Assembly (NCBI GenBank): GCA_964575845.1
Contig: CAZNSX010000006.1
Span: forward strand, 1-64,000
Length of the DNA stretch: 64,000 nt
Source: CAZNSX01 sp964575845
Lineage (GTDB): Bacteria > UBA8248 > CAZNSX01
Direction: 5' to 3'
A program made the translations under genes and the position numbers. How positions within the stretch are numbered: the first letter of the stretch is position 1; each line of letters opens with the position of its first letter. This document shows positions 53,849 to 63,225 of the stretch, in pieces. The notes beneath the pieces were generated by a model that saw only the letters and a program-made list of their open reading frames with translations, made no database searches and was not told where the DNA came from.

Positions 53849-55036
53849 CTATCCCCTCATGACCACTTCCGGGTCGATGATGGCGGCACTCCAAGAGGGG
53901 ATGATGGTGCAGGCCATGTAAGGGATCACCGAGACGAAGAAGATGAGGAAGAGTTGCTCCGGATCGATGTAGGGAGTAATGCGGTATGGAGGATAAAGGA
54001 TGGACCAGCCGGTGAGCGCGGGCCTGAGAAGCTCCGCCCCGAAAAAGAAGACATGAACGTAAGCCAGGATAACTCCCAGGAGGAATGCCAGCAGGGAGAT
54101 CACCAGACCCTCCCAGAACTTGAGCTCGATCACGTCTGAAGTTTCCCATCCCAGAGCCTTGAGAAGCCCTATTTCCCTCCTCTCCTCAGCCGAGAGGCCG
54201 GTGGCTTTATCCCAAGCCAGAATGGCAAAGGCCATGAGGCTTCCGAGAAATACTACCATTACGAGGCCGCTCCGCCAGTTGAAGACCGCGTCATAGGTCC
54301 TCGCCACTTGGCTCTTGGGGACGACCCTGGTGTCGGAAAAGAGCTCGCTGATCTTCTTGGCGATCGTGTCCGCTTCTGAGTCATTGTAGACATAGACGCA
54401 AAGGTCCGTGGCTAAGCGCTTGGGCAGCATGAAGAGGTCTCTGGCCTCGTCGATGTTCATGACGATTAGGTCATAGGACTGAAGGTCGGTCAGGGAAGTG
54501 AAAGAACCCACTATCTTGAGGGTCTTGAGGGTCGCGTCTGGACGAAAAAGAGAAAATTTATCCCCCACCTTAAGGTTCCTTGCGCGCAGGATTCCCCCGC
54601 CGACCAGGACTTCACCGTTGAGGTCGCTGTCTATGCTCCTGCCTTGGTCTATTGTCAGGTCCAACCTTTCAGCCATTGGCATCTCGCTGAGGGAGATGCC
54701 GAGGATGGTGTAGTTACTTGCGGTAGGGGTGTCGAAATAGTAACCCCACACCCTGGAGACCACTCGCTTGATCCCCCTGACCTTTCTTATCTTTTCCCCG
54801 TATGCCAGCGGGACATTGGTTTGCCTCCCTGCGATGAGGCCCTGCACGGTGACATCCGGCACGCCCACGAGACTCTTCTTCGCCTCCATCACCAGGGCAT
54901 GCGTCATGAGGAGCACGGAGCCGAAAAGGGAGATGACGATGACGAAGGTGACCAGGACCAGGGAATTCTTGAGCCATCTCCGCAGGAGGGAGGCGATGGC
55001 AAAATCCAGGATGTTTCGGCGTCTCTCTATGTTCAC
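53849..55036 (-). CDS. FtsX/MacB-like ABC permease
   Basis: 395 residues. One N-terminal helix (20-45), a periplasmic domain (about 55-245), then three C-terminal helices containing the conserved AEERREIGLLKALGWETSDVIELKFWEGLVIS coupling region. This is the LolC/MacB/FtsX layout. It overlaps the small membrane protein gene by four bases and precedes the ATPase by four. Confidence 0.88.
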   Translation of the reverse strand: MNIERRRNILDFAIASLLRRWLKNSLVLVTFVIVISLFGSVLLMTHALVMEAKKSLVGVPDVTVQGLIAGRQTNVPLAYGEKIRKVRGIKRVVSRVWGYYFDTPTASNYTILGISLSEMPMAERLDLTIDQGRSIDSDLNGEVLVGGGILRARNLKVGDKFSLFRPDATLKTLKIVGSFTSLTDLQSYDLIVMNIDEARDLFMLPKRLATDLCVYVYNDSEADTIAKKISELFSDTRVVPKSQVARTYDAVFNWRSGLVMVVFLGSLMAFAILAWDKATGLSAEERREIGLLKALGWETSDVIELKFWEGLVISLLAFLLGVILAYVHVFFFGAELLRPALTGWSILYPPYRITPYIDPEQLFLIFFVSVIPYMACTIIPSWSAAIIDPEVVMRG

Positions 55037-55347
55037 TCGGCAGACTCGATGGATGTGTTGAGGCCGGTGAAGTCGGGCCTGGTGAAGGTGGAACCCGACG
55101 GGAAGTGGTCCAGGCTGGCGGGATGATCTTGAAAGGGGCTGGTCAGGTCGGCCATGGTCGGATGCCTTGTGTAGCGGGCCTCTGTGGTCAGCGCCAGGTC
55201 CGTGAGACCGAGGGCTTCAGTGAGAGTCCGCCTCACCCTCAGTTCCTCCTCCATCCTTCTCTCGGGGCGCCATGAGAAGTAAAGCAAAGAGCTCAGGGCG
55301 AGAACCTCCAGAGCAACCAAGAGGAAGAACGCCGTTGACCCTCTCAA
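55033..55347 (-). CDS. Small membrane-anchored protein of the NosL/ABC cluster
   Basis: 104 residues: N-terminal helix (FFLLVALEVLALSSLLYFSW) then a hydrophilic periplasmic tail without cysteines, containing ALTTEARYTRHPTM. No family recognised. It overlaps the permease start by 4 bases (ATGA), which supports it as a real, co-translated gene and likely a transporter accessory. A TGA-terminated start region is preceded by GAGGGGTGATTCAT. Confidence 0.6.
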   Translation of the reverse strand: MRGSTAFFLLVALEVLALSSLLYFSWRPERRMEEELRVRRTLTEALGLTDLALTTEARYTRHPTMADLTSPFQDHPASLDHFPSGSTFTRPDFTGLNTSIESAE

Positions 55348-55406
55348 TATGAATCACCCCTCCAGACATAGCTGAAGCTGGGTTTTCCTTCCGCCCGGCT
55401 CAGACC

Positions 55407-55916
55407 TCATTTCATGTGCTTCATATCATGCTTGGGCTTTTCTCCGCGCAACACCCGGATCGTCTCGTATCTGACCTCATGAAACCGAAATATGTGCTTT
55501 CCGCCATGGTCCCTGGAGAATTCCTCGGCAGCCTCTCGGGAGGAGAGGGGAACGAGCTCATGCCCCATGGGGCCCAATACGTCACTTCCCAACACGAAAG
55601 AGGCTTTCTTCGCATCGACCCACTTGAGGGTATAGTAATCCTTGACCCAGAGGGCCGCTATATCCTCTCGCTTCTTTTGTGTGTACTTTTGGGTGTTGAA
55701 GTAGTATTCGAACATGCACTTCGGCCCATCGAAGAAGGCCGCGGAGCCGTCCTTGAAGACGACCTCCGCCCACCACTTGGGGTATTTGTGAACGAACATG
55801 CCGCAGACCGGACACCTGTCCCCACTCTTCGCCTCTATGGGACCCTGGGAAAAGCATGCGGCGTAAGCGAAGAGGATTATCACGAGAGCGACGGGAACGA
55901 TGATTTTCGCCTTCAT
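55407..55916 (-). CDS. NosL-domain protein (copper chaperone-like)
   Basis: 169 residues. Signal-like N-terminus with a borderline lipobox ending at Cys21 (FAYAAC), then the NosL motif C35-P-V-C38-G-M40 and later KCMFEYYF and FRFHEV. NosL-type proteins bind Cu(I) through Cys/Met ligands and feed copper sites. No nosZ is nearby, so it may handle another metal site. GGAGAGGAGGGTCGCACA precedes the ATG. It leads the ABC cluster. Confidence 0.85.
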   Translation of the reverse strand: MKAKIIVPVALVIILFAYAACFSQGPIEAKSGDRCPVCGMFVHKYPKWWAEVVFKDGSAAFFDGPKCMFEYYFNTQKYTQKKREDIAALWVKDYYTLKWVDAKKASFVLGSDVLGPMGHELVPLSSREAAEEFSRDHGGKHIFRFHEVRYETIRVLRGEKPKHDMKHMK

Positions 55917-56214
55917 TGTGCGACCCTCCTCTCCGAACGATTCTCCATGGATGAAAGTCCCTTGAGTCGTCCCCTCAGGCCTCGATCCCGTATCGGTCGC
56001 CGACTAAAAGGATACGACGTCCTCTTTAGGAATCTTGGCAGAGCCCTCCAGACCGAGGCCAGGGACGTCTGCACCCCCGGCCGCGCTTGGATTGGTTTTC
56101 AGCCTACGATATGGCGCGAAATATATATATTTCATTATAGCAAAGGGAGCGGCCAATTGGGTGAGTGCGGCATTCAGTAGCCGAGAAGGCTGGCCGGTGG
56201 AAGAGTTGTGACCC

Positions 56215-56787
56215 TCAGCCCAGCTTCTCGAGGAAGGGCCTGATTATATCGAAGACTTGCTCATCGTCCAGGTCTCCGATAGCCTGCCCCCTCACTGTGC
56301 CTGAGTCGTCAACGATGAAAAAGACGGGGAGGCCCGCTATGCCATAAATTTTCGTGGCGACGCGGCCGTCCTTATCGAGGAGGATGGGAAAGGTGAGGCC
56401 CTCTTTACCAGCGAAGGCGCGCACCTGGCTCTCATACTGGCGGACGTTGACCGCGACGACCTCGAATCCCATCGGGTGCATCTTCTTGTAGACCTTGCCT
56501 AGCTTTCCCATGCCGGTGCGGCAGAAGCGGCACCAATCCGCCCAGAAAACGAGAAAAACGACGCTGCTTCTGAAGCTGCTGAAGGAAGCCTCCCCACCCC
56601 CAAGGCGAGGCAAGGTAAAATCGGGCGCCTTCTCGCCTATTTTCACCCTCGGGCCCTGACCGCAACCCAAGAGAGCCACCACGAGCAGAAGGGCCGGTAT
56701 TCTCCTAACCCAGCCGCACACGCATGGCAGTGGCCTCTTATTTCCAGCTGACGACCGAGGTCCTATGCTCTCAAGCCGCCTCTGCAT
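56215..56787 (-). CDS. TlpA-like thioredoxin-fold lipoprotein
   Basis: About 190 residues. A long basic N-terminus precedes a lipobox LLGC (Cys42 from this start), then KIGEKAPDFTLPRLGGGEAS and the active site W-C-R-F-C with GLPVFFIVDDSGTV containing the cis-Pro. It is a periplasmic thiol reductase, such as those keeping cytochrome or metal-centre cysteines reduced. Start codon ambiguous (ATG 56787 or TTG 56793); no strong ribosome site. 299 bases upstream of the nosL-like gene, and could supply reductant to it. Confidence 0.85.
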   Translation of the reverse strand: MQRRLESIGPRSSAGNKRPLPCVCGWVRRIPALLLVVALLGCGQGPRVKIGEKAPDFTLPRLGGGEASFSSFRSSVVFLVFWADWCRFCRTGMGKLGKVYKKMHPMGFEVVAVNVRQYESQVRAFAGKEGLTFPILLDKDGRVATKIYGIAGLPVFFIVDDSGTVRGQAIGDLDDEQVFDIIRPFLEKLG

Positions 56788-56812
56788 TTCCAACAGCGAA
56801 TTTTCCTAAACT

Positions 56813-57577
56813 CTAATCAGGAATGACTGCCTTATTGGCCATCTCGGGCTCATGCGAGGGGATGATTATATCGGCCAAACCTTTTAAATATAGCAGGCTC
56901 TCGAAAGCCTTGACGGGGTCAACGTGAATCCCGGGCACGATCACCGGTTGACCAGCCATCAGCGAGCTCTCCCTCAAGTGCTTCGGCGGGTAGAAGTTGT
57001 CATTGATGCAGCAGAAGCCCGCGATGACAGCCTTTCTCTTTTTCGTCTGGATGGCAACGGACTGACCGCCGGGAGTGTGGCCGGGGCTCGGGATCACGGA
57101 GATCCCCGGCAGGACTTCCCTCTCGCCTCTGACCACCTCGAAGTTGAGGTCCCTGAAGAAAGCTTCATCATAGAACATCTTGGCAGTTTTATGGGGGGAG
57201 AAGGCATATTGAACTTCTTCCTCTTGAACCAGGACCTTCGCGTTAGTGCACTTCTGGGTGTTCATGCAATGGTCGGTGTGCAGGTGCGTTTGGATTACCA
57301 GGTCGATCTCCTCTGGCTTGAGGCCCAGGCTGCCCAGAGCGTCCTCGAAATCCTGCACGGACTCAATCTCGCTTTCTTTGAGTCCCGGAACATGCTCCAG
57401 GTAATCTCTGGCATTTGCGCTCGTGTCGACGATGACGTTGAGGTCAGCCCCTTGGATGCACCAGAAGGTATACGGGCGCCATTCCTTCACGCCGTAGTTC
57501 GAGAGATAGGTCATCATCCCCTTTTCCCGCAGCATCCTCGAAAGCGTCAGAGGCACGATGGTATATTCCGGCATCAT
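56813..57577 (-). CDS. MBL-fold hydrolase (N-acyl-homoserine lactonase-like)
   Basis: 254 residues from 57577; GGGGAGGTCGA precedes the ATG ATG pair, and the frame open 21 codons upstream is not needed. Metal site HLHTDH (THLHTDHCMN), SPGHTPGG and the C-terminal SHEPE. A beta-lactamase-fold hydrolase of the AHL lactonase group, possibly a lactone or amide hydrolase in this pathway. Same direction as DUF1989 gene upstream, 115 bases away. Confidence 0.87.
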   Translation of the reverse strand: MMPEYTIVPLTLSRMLREKGMMTYLSNYGVKEWRPYTFWCIQGADLNVIVDTSANARDYLEHVPGLKESEIESVQDFEDALGSLGLKPEEIDLVIQTHLHTDHCMNTQKCTNAKVLVQEEEVQYAFSPHKTAKMFYDEAFFRDLNFEVVRGEREVLPGISVIPSPGHTPGGQSVAIQTKKRKAVIAGFCCINDNFYPPKHLRESSLMAGQPVIVPGIHVDPVKAFESLLYLKGLADIIIPSHEPEMANKAVIPD

Positions 57578-57692
57578 TCGACCTCCCCGATGTTTCCTGG
57601 CCAAGGAGCCCAGCGTCTTCCCCTCAGTCCGAGAAGCCATTGCCTGCTCGCCATGGTCAGAGGGCCTTGGCCAAAAGGACTCCGTTCTCTCT

Positions 57693-58334
57693 TCATTCTG
57701 GCTCGTAGAGTATGACTTTAAGTGGCTTGAGCTTCCACGAATTGCACGGATTCAACACTTGCGGGCAATTTGAGAGCGCGGCCAGTACATCCATGTCCGC
57801 CCGGAGGTCAATGTAATCCCCCGCCTTATCGACGGGTTCCTCGATCGTCGTCGTTCCGTCATCGCGGATGGGCACATTCATGAAGACATTGAGATTATAG
57901 GGGATGTCCTTCCACTTCAAACCGTACGGTTCCACCGCCTTTGCGAAGTTGTCCCGGCAGTTCGGGGTATCTTCCGCGCCGTAACGATAATAGTTGGTAT
58001 ACCGGCTGCAGGCTCCGGCCAGAAGGTCATGCACCTTGGCGGTGTCCTCGATGACGGTGAACATCTTGCCGGCCTCGTCGGAGAAAAGGGAGTGGCCCGT
58101 CGTGAAGCGGATCGACTTGTTTATCATTATCGTGTTCTGAGGCGAGAGCTTCTCCTCGAGCCGATGGAGATTGAAGCACACGAAGTCGGCGACTTGATGG
58201 CCCTCTATATCGATTATCCGCAGCACTTGCCCTTTCTTCACCTCGATGGTAAGGTATCCGCCTGGTCCCACCGTGATTTCCTCGACCACCCCGCCCTTCA
58301 CGTTCTCGCTCGGATGCTTGCCCGCGCTCTCCAT
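57693..58334 (-). CDS. DUF1989 / urea-carboxylase-associated protein
   Basis: 213 residues with EEITVGPGGYLTIEVKKGQVLRIIDIEGHQVADFVCFN, FTVIEDTAKVHDLLAGACSRYTN and the CRDNFAKAV block, matching the DUF1989 family linked to urea carboxylase and guanidine/amide metabolism. These proteins are often next to amino-acid and amide catabolic genes; biochemical role unresolved. The start at 58334 has GGAGGGAGGAGACATGG. Confidence 0.85.
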   Translation of the reverse strand: MESAGKHPSENVKGGVVEEITVGPGGYLTIEVKKGQVLRIIDIEGHQVADFVCFNLHRLEEKLSPQNTIMINKSIRFTTGHSLFSDEAGKMFTVIEDTAKVHDLLAGACSRYTNYYRYGAEDTPNCRDNFAKAVEPYGLKWKDIPYNLNVFMNVPIRDDGTTTIEEPVDKAGDYIDLRADMDVLAALSNCPQVLNPCNSWKLKPLKVILYEPE

Positions 58335-58537
58335 GTCTCCTCCCTCCCTCGATTCACCGCGGCCGAGTAGCGATCCCAGAGCAGCCCATGCCTGATTTAA
58401 CCTGCGAAAAGGTTGGCTAAGACACCCCTCGTTTACCCATCAAACGCCTTCCTTGCGGAGGAGCAAAATCTTGAATTTACACAGTAGTCGAAAATGGCAT
58501 TCGCTCTTGGATTCGGATGGAGCCGCTCGGACCTTCC

Positions 58538-58864
58538 TCAGGCTCCGAAGTCTACGACCAGGTCTCTTATAATGGGTGCGCCGGGGGCCGGCTCTATCGT
58601 GATGCTCTCTCCTGGATTCACTACCTCGGTACATCCCCTCACTTTTCTTCCGTTGACTTTCAGGAGACAGGCCATGCAAATTCCCCGGTAGCAGTTGAAG
58701 TTTCTGAAGGCCAAGGTGCGGTCAATATTTTCGTAGATGTGATTGATGAGGGCGAGAACGGTCAGCGGTTCCTTCTGGAAAACATCATAAGATGAGAACG
58801 TGGGGCTTTTGTCTCTTTTGGGGTTGAATCGAAAGACCTTTACCTTTATCGGCTCTTCAGTCAC
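58538..58864 (-). CDS. SdhB/FrdB N-terminal-type 2Fe-2S protein, stand-alone
   Basis: 108 residues from a GTG start overlapping the flavoprotein stop. It has the [2Fe-2S] motif Cys58-x4-Cys63-x2-Cys66-x11-Cys78 and the N-terminal fold of SdhB. The C-terminal 4Fe-4S/3Fe-4S half of SdhB is absent, so this is a compact electron carrier fused to nothing and used with the flavoprotein. No SdhC or SdhD genes accompany it. Confidence 0.87.
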   Translation of the reverse strand: MTEEPIKVKVFRFNPKRDKSPTFSSYDVFQKEPLTVLALINHIYENIDRTLAFRNFNCYRGICMACLLKVNGRKVRGCTEVVNPGESITIEPAPGAPIIRDLVVDFGA

Positions 58865-60564
58865 TGCGTGGCGCCCGGAGGAAGTATTCTTGTTATTTTG
58901 ACTGGCGCTGATGAGATGGCCATTTCATCAGCCTTCCGAGATATCCTGGTGTGTTTAACCCATTTTTTATTGTCCATAAAGGGGAAATCCTTCCTGAAAT
59001 GAGTCCCCCGGCTTTCCTCTCTGAAGAGGGAGGCCCGCGCCACCATCTCCGCCACATCGAGCATGTTCTTAGATTCCTCTGTTTCGATGAGGTCATAATT
59101 ATACTCTAAGAAAGAAGGGGCATCAACACGGGACAGGTCCTCCCTCAGCGCTCTTATCATGTCGATCGCCTCGAGGAGCCGTTCCCTCTCCCTTATGAGA
59201 CCTATCTTTTCCCATACGATCTGCCGCAGGAGCTTCTTCACAAAAAAAGGCCTCAAAGACCTCTTCTTGGGTTCCATGATCGACCCAAGTCTCTGCAATT
59301 CCTCCTCGATGATTTTCCCGTCCGGTTCGACGGACGCCCCCGCCTTAGCTTGGGCGGCCGCCCTTTCCCCCGCCACGCCCCCGAATACTATGGTTTCCAA
59401 AAGGGCGTTCCCCGCCAGCCTATTTGCCCCGTGGACATTGGCGGCCACCTCGCCGCATGCAAACAAACCCGGCACCGATGTCCGGCAGTCCTCATCTATC
59501 CATATGCCCCCCAGGGTGAAATGAGCCGATGGAGCCACTTCAAGGGGTACCTCTTTGATTTCTATCCCGAACTCCCTGAGACGCTTTGTCCCCGGAACGA
59601 GGTTTGAAATTTCTTCTTTTTCAGAACCCGTGCAAAGGGAGAGGTCCACATGGATGCCATTATGTTCAGTCCCCCTGCCTTCGCTGACCTCTCTGTACAT
59701 GAGGTTGGATAGTTCATCCCGGGTGGGGAATTCTCCCGGCGTGGTGAGCTCGTCTCCCCTCCCGTTCAGAAGTCTTGCTTTCGTTCCCACAAAGGCCTCG
59801 TAAGCGACCTCAAGCCCCCTGACGCAGTCGGGATATACCATGATCGTCGGGTAGAAGAGCTGTTGCTCCATGTCCACTACCTCCGCCCCCGCTTCGTATG
59901 CGAGAGCGAAGCCGTCGCCGGTGCTTTCCGGGGGGCAATCAGTATATTCCCATATCTGCTCACATCCGCCCGTCGCCAAAAGTATGGCCTTTGCGCTTAC
60001 GGCTAAAGGGATTCCTTCCCGCAGCTCAAGCGCGACTACGCCGCAGGCAATTCCTTCGCGCAGGAGGATTTTCGTGACCAAGGAATTCTGGATAGCCCTT
60101 ATATTGGGGTATTTTTTGACCTCCCTCCGGAGACCGCCGGTGAATCCCGCTCCTCCCCTCTCCACGTATAACATCCGCCTATGGCTCATCCCGGGGAGAG
60201 GCGGCCAGAGAAAATAGCCGCCCCCCGCCCTCTTGAACCTGACCCCGTAACTCTCCAGGTCGGCGACGCTCTGAGGGCCACCCTCGGCCATCGCCTCCGC
60301 CAGGTTCTGGTCGGAGAGGTATTTTCCGGAGACGACTACATCCTTGAAGTGGTTCTCAATGCTGTCCTCAGGGACGGCCCCTGTCACCGCGGTATAGCCC
60401 GAGTGGATGAGAGGGGTTATGCCGCTCTTGCCCAGGGGGCCCTTGCCGAGAATGAGGACGGATGCTCCCGACCGGGCGGCCTTTATCGCAGCCTGTGGCC
60501 CCGCGCTTCCCAGGCCGACCACCAGGACATCGGTTTCCAGGTTCTCCATCCCGCCGATAGCCAT
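58861..60564 (-). CDS. SdhA/FrdA/NadB-like FAD flavoprotein
   Basis: 567 residues. FAD motif VVGLGSAGPQAAIKA (residues 15-29), GITPLIHSGYTAV, the APSAHFTLGGIWIDEDCRTSVPGLFACGEVAANVHGANRLAGNALLETIVFG flavin block and the helical C-terminal domain (DFPFMDNKKWVKHTRI). Together with the small 2Fe-2S protein it forms an oxidoreductase that acts on a C4-like acid or amino acid. It is distinct from the flavoprotein at 13176 and uses a different iron-sulfur partner. Confidence 0.9.
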   Translation of the reverse strand: MAIGGMENLETDVLVVGLGSAGPQAAIKAARSGASVLILGKGPLGKSGITPLIHSGYTAVTGAVPEDSIENHFKDVVVSGKYLSDQNLAEAMAEGGPQSVADLESYGVRFKRAGGGYFLWPPLPGMSHRRMLYVERGGAGFTGGLRREVKKYPNIRAIQNSLVTKILLREGIACGVVALELREGIPLAVSAKAILLATGGCEQIWEYTDCPPESTGDGFALAYEAGAEVVDMEQQLFYPTIMVYPDCVRGLEVAYEAFVGTKARLLNGRGDELTTPGEFPTRDELSNLMYREVSEGRGTEHNGIHVDLSLCTGSEKEEISNLVPGTKRLREFGIEIKEVPLEVAPSAHFTLGGIWIDEDCRTSVPGLFACGEVAANVHGANRLAGNALLETIVFGGVAGERAAAQAKAGASVEPDGKIIEEELQRLGSIMEPKKRSLRPFFVKKLLRQIVWEKIGLIRERERLLEAIDMIRALREDLSRVDAPSFLEYNYDLIETEESKNMLDVAEMVARASLFREESRGTHFRKDFPFMDNKKWVKHTRISRKADEMAISSAPVKITRILPPGATQ

Positions 60565-60574
60565 CGGATTCTTC

Positions 60575-61729
60575 TCAGCCTCCTATCTTTCTCAAGTGCC
60601 TCGGGCAATCCGAGAGAACCTCGCGTCCTTTCTCCGTCACGAGCACCACCTCTTCCACATGGAATATTCCGCAGTCTTCGACAATGCCCGGTTCCACTGA
60701 CACCGCCATGCCAGGACCCAAGATGGTTTCATCATAATAAGCTATGTGGGGAAGCTCCGTGAGCATGAGGCCGATGCCGTGGCCCACCCTTCCGGCCCCG
60801 AAGCTGAAGTCGAGGCCCTGGGTTTTCATCTCCCTGCCGCAGGCTTCGACCACATCCCTCACCGGGACTCCCGGGCCAATGGCCTCCACCCCTCGGGCGG
60901 TTACCTCGATGAGCCGGCGCTGGAGGTCTTCCTGACGTCCCGCGGCCCCGCCCACAACTCCCGCCCTCGAGAAATCAGCCCAATAGCCGCGATAGATGGC
61001 GCCGGTGTCGATGTGGAGCAGATCGCCCCCATCGATTCTCCTCTCCGTGGGAGTACCGCTGACCCTCTTGTAATTTCCGGCGCCCGAGACCATCGCAAAG
61101 AAGCCCGCGGCGTCGGCCCCTTCCTCTATCATAATAGTTGTCAGAAGGGAGGCGATTTCCCTTTCCCTCATCCCGCGCCGGATCCTGGGGAAGCCTTTCT
61201 CGTATGCGGAGGAGGTTATCTCGCAGGCTTTCCTCAGGTAGCTTATCTCCCTCTCCGACTTTATCATCCTCGTCTTCCATATGGCCTCTGAGCCATCCCT
61301 GAAAAGAGCCTTCGGGGCCCTCCGCTGGAGTTCTATCAGGTCGGAAAATGGGATCCCTAGGCGCTGCTCCCGACCGAGCTCGGCTCCTATAGTCTTATCA
61401 AGAAGCCTCCTCGAGGAGAGGGCGTCCATCAATTGATCCAGGGGCGAGGAGGTGAGGTCCGAATAGGGCCTGATATCTTTCACCGGAGAGCTGGCCTTGA
61501 CGTCCTCCAGATGAAAAAGATGGGCGAGGATGACCGGCTCATCAGAGAGGGGAATGAGCACGATGTTCGCGCGGGTCAGGGTCGCCCAGGGGCAGAAAGG
61601 GCGATGCCCCGTAAAATATCGGTAGTTGGGGTCCGAGGTGATGAGAAGGGCATCGAGGCCCTCCTCCGCCATCAATCCCCTCACCCTTTCCCACCGCGAA
61701 AAGTATTCTTCCTCAGGGAACCACTCCAT
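60575..61729 (-). CDS. M24 Xaa-Pro peptidase-like protein (complete metal site)
   Basis: 384 residues. HIDTGAIYRGYWADFSRAG supplies both Asp ligands, GRVGHGIGLML the His, and VSVEPGIVED and FHVEEVVLV the two Glu. Cleaves an N-terminal residue before proline or a prolyl-like amide, or another imide. It is the first gene of the M24/flavoprotein/2Fe-2S unit; the flavoprotein begins 10 bases after its stop, so a peptide- or amide-derived acid may feed the redox pair (inference). Confidence 0.88.
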   Translation of the reverse strand: MEWFPEEEYFSRWERVRGLMAEEGLDALLITSDPNYRYFTGHRPFCPWATLTRANIVLIPLSDEPVILAHLFHLEDVKASSPVKDIRPYSDLTSSPLDQLMDALSSRRLLDKTIGAELGREQRLGIPFSDLIELQRRAPKALFRDGSEAIWKTRMIKSEREISYLRKACEITSSAYEKGFPRIRRGMREREIASLLTTIMIEEGADAAGFFAMVSGAGNYKRVSGTPTERRIDGGDLLHIDTGAIYRGYWADFSRAGVVGGAAGRQEDLQRRLIEVTARGVEAIGPGVPVRDVVEACGREMKTQGLDFSFGAGRVGHGIGLMLTELPHIAYYDETILGPGMAVSVEPGIVEDCGIFHVEEVVLVTEKGREVLSDCPRHLRKIGG

Positions 61730-62552
61730 TTCAGGGCCTCTCCATGATGCCCAAAATCAATTCGCCTCCCGCCAGCACCCTGGGAGCTGGCCTTCGGCCC
61801 TCAAAATGATACTAAATAAATGACCTTTGGCAAGGCAAATTCTCGCGAAGAGATAAAAGCACTTCTTAAGCCTTTCTCAGCCCTAACGCTCGGCCCCATT
61901 CCCGTGGGCCCGGTGAAGCCTGGCCAATGAGGCTTTGAGGTGCCGAAGCCGAGAGCCCGAAGGCCTCGGGCTAGCCTCAGGGACAATAGATTGGGCTGGG
62001 AGTTGAATTGCTAAGGGACATGTAGCAGACGCGCCACAACTTTTCCAGCTTGATGATTTGTATGGGCGAGGACATCAACTGGACAGCTAGAATGATGGGA
62101 GCCGGGTAGGTCAAGGCCCTGCCTTGACCGGCAGATTCAACGAGGCCCGGCCATGAGGCTACGAGCTGTAGTGTATTTAAGCAATGACAAGAGATAATCA
62201 ACAAAGAATTGTGTTTGGTGGGCTCAATGGCAAATTAGCGTGTTAGCCTCTGAAACAGGAATTGTCACGGCGCAGCCGTGAGCTACCCGGCTCCAATAGC
62301 AATTGCTGGCAGATTTTTTAGGTGTTCCTGGGTGATTCTAAAGCTAGGTGTGGATGCTTGACTGCCCACGAAAAACATGTCATTGGAGCCGGTCGTCGGA
62401 GCCTCAAATCCTTAAGAGGATTTGGGATTTAAAGGGCAACCCTTTTCTCTTAGCAAGGAATTTGCTTATTGTTGAGTCGGAAGAATTTCAAAAATATTGA
62501 GATAATCGAAATTAAATCATACCCCGTTCTATTGATCAGGCAGACGCCGACA
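61730..62552. other. Transition gap to AT-rich right edge
   Basis: About 820 bases. No supported gene; short minus-strand frames at 61801-61986 and 61977-62204 are unconvincing. Two perfect hairpins are present: AGCCCGA-AGGCC-TCGGGCT (61954-61972) and CACGGC-GCA-GCCGTG (62266-62280). GC-rich DNA ends near 62300 and AT-rich DNA begins. The stretch may contain an insertion boundary, but no direct repeat or tRNA could be identified. Confidence 0.4.
61954..61972. terminator. Hairpin, terminator-like
   Basis: Perfect 7-bp stem AGCCCGA / TCGGGCT with loop AGGCC. No adjacent T-run on either strand, so a terminator role is uncertain. Confidence 0.3.
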
Positions 62553-63218
62553 CTAACTTGTCAACCAGTGGATGTGCGCAGTTTTGACTTCTTCTTTAGT
62601 TATTGTAACCGGTGAATTTGTAGATGAAAGATTACGGATTGAATCGTATTTCATCCATAGTTCGGGATAATAATTTCTAAAAATAAATTTAATGAAGGTT
62701 CCAAAATCAACGCCAGATTTTACTGGAATGCGGCAGCATTCGCTGTTGAAATGTAAATGTGATGCCGGATGTAAGTCATATGCTTGTTCAGGATCGAAAT
62801 CAAAGCGTATAGCAGATATTAGCCTTCCTCTCTCCCTATATTCCTCCGGTCCGATTGTGTAAAGGATACTTTCCAAGCTATGTAGGTCGATTTCGTCTTC
62901 TAGATCAATCGGGCAGGGATAAAGACAAAGGCGATGTCGAATTATATGTCCGCCCCTTAGCCAATATGTGACCTGGAGTAGAGAACCATCTCGCAAAACG
63001 CATGAATAATGCCCTCCCTGAAGCATTTCCATGTATTGGTCGAAGTTGGCATCATCATACCTGTAGGGGTCAAAGCATGTTCGCGGAGACCAAGATATAA
63101 GGAATAGACCCTTCCCAATCTTTTTTTGCAGGTGATATTTGGCATTAATCGCAATTTCTGTTTCGAGTAACCAGAAAAAAAAAGATGTAATTTTTTTTGC
63201 AAGAGAGGAAGGAGTCAT
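62553..63218 (-). CDS. DUF2290-like protein
   Basis: 221 residues from ATG 63218 (a TTG one codon earlier is possible). Features include YWLRGGHIIRHRLCLYPCP, HPASHLHFNSECCRIPVKSG and FIKFIFRNYYPELW, which I recognise as the DUF2290 pattern, though this rests on memory. The family has no known activity; it occurs next to helicases in several genomes. It lies 4-7 bases after the helicase fragment and is AT-rich like it, unlike the rest of the window. Confidence 0.6.
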   Translation of the reverse strand: MTPSSLAKKITSFFFWLLETEIAINAKYHLQKKIGKGLFLISWSPRTCFDPYRYDDANFDQYMEMLQGGHYSCVLRDGSLLQVTYWLRGGHIIRHRLCLYPCPIDLEDEIDLHSLESILYTIGPEEYRERGRLISAIRFDFDPEQAYDLHPASHLHFNSECCRIPVKSGVDFGTFIKFIFRNYYPELWMKYDSIRNLSSTNSPVTITKEEVKTAHIHWLTS

Positions 63219-63225
63219 CAATATC

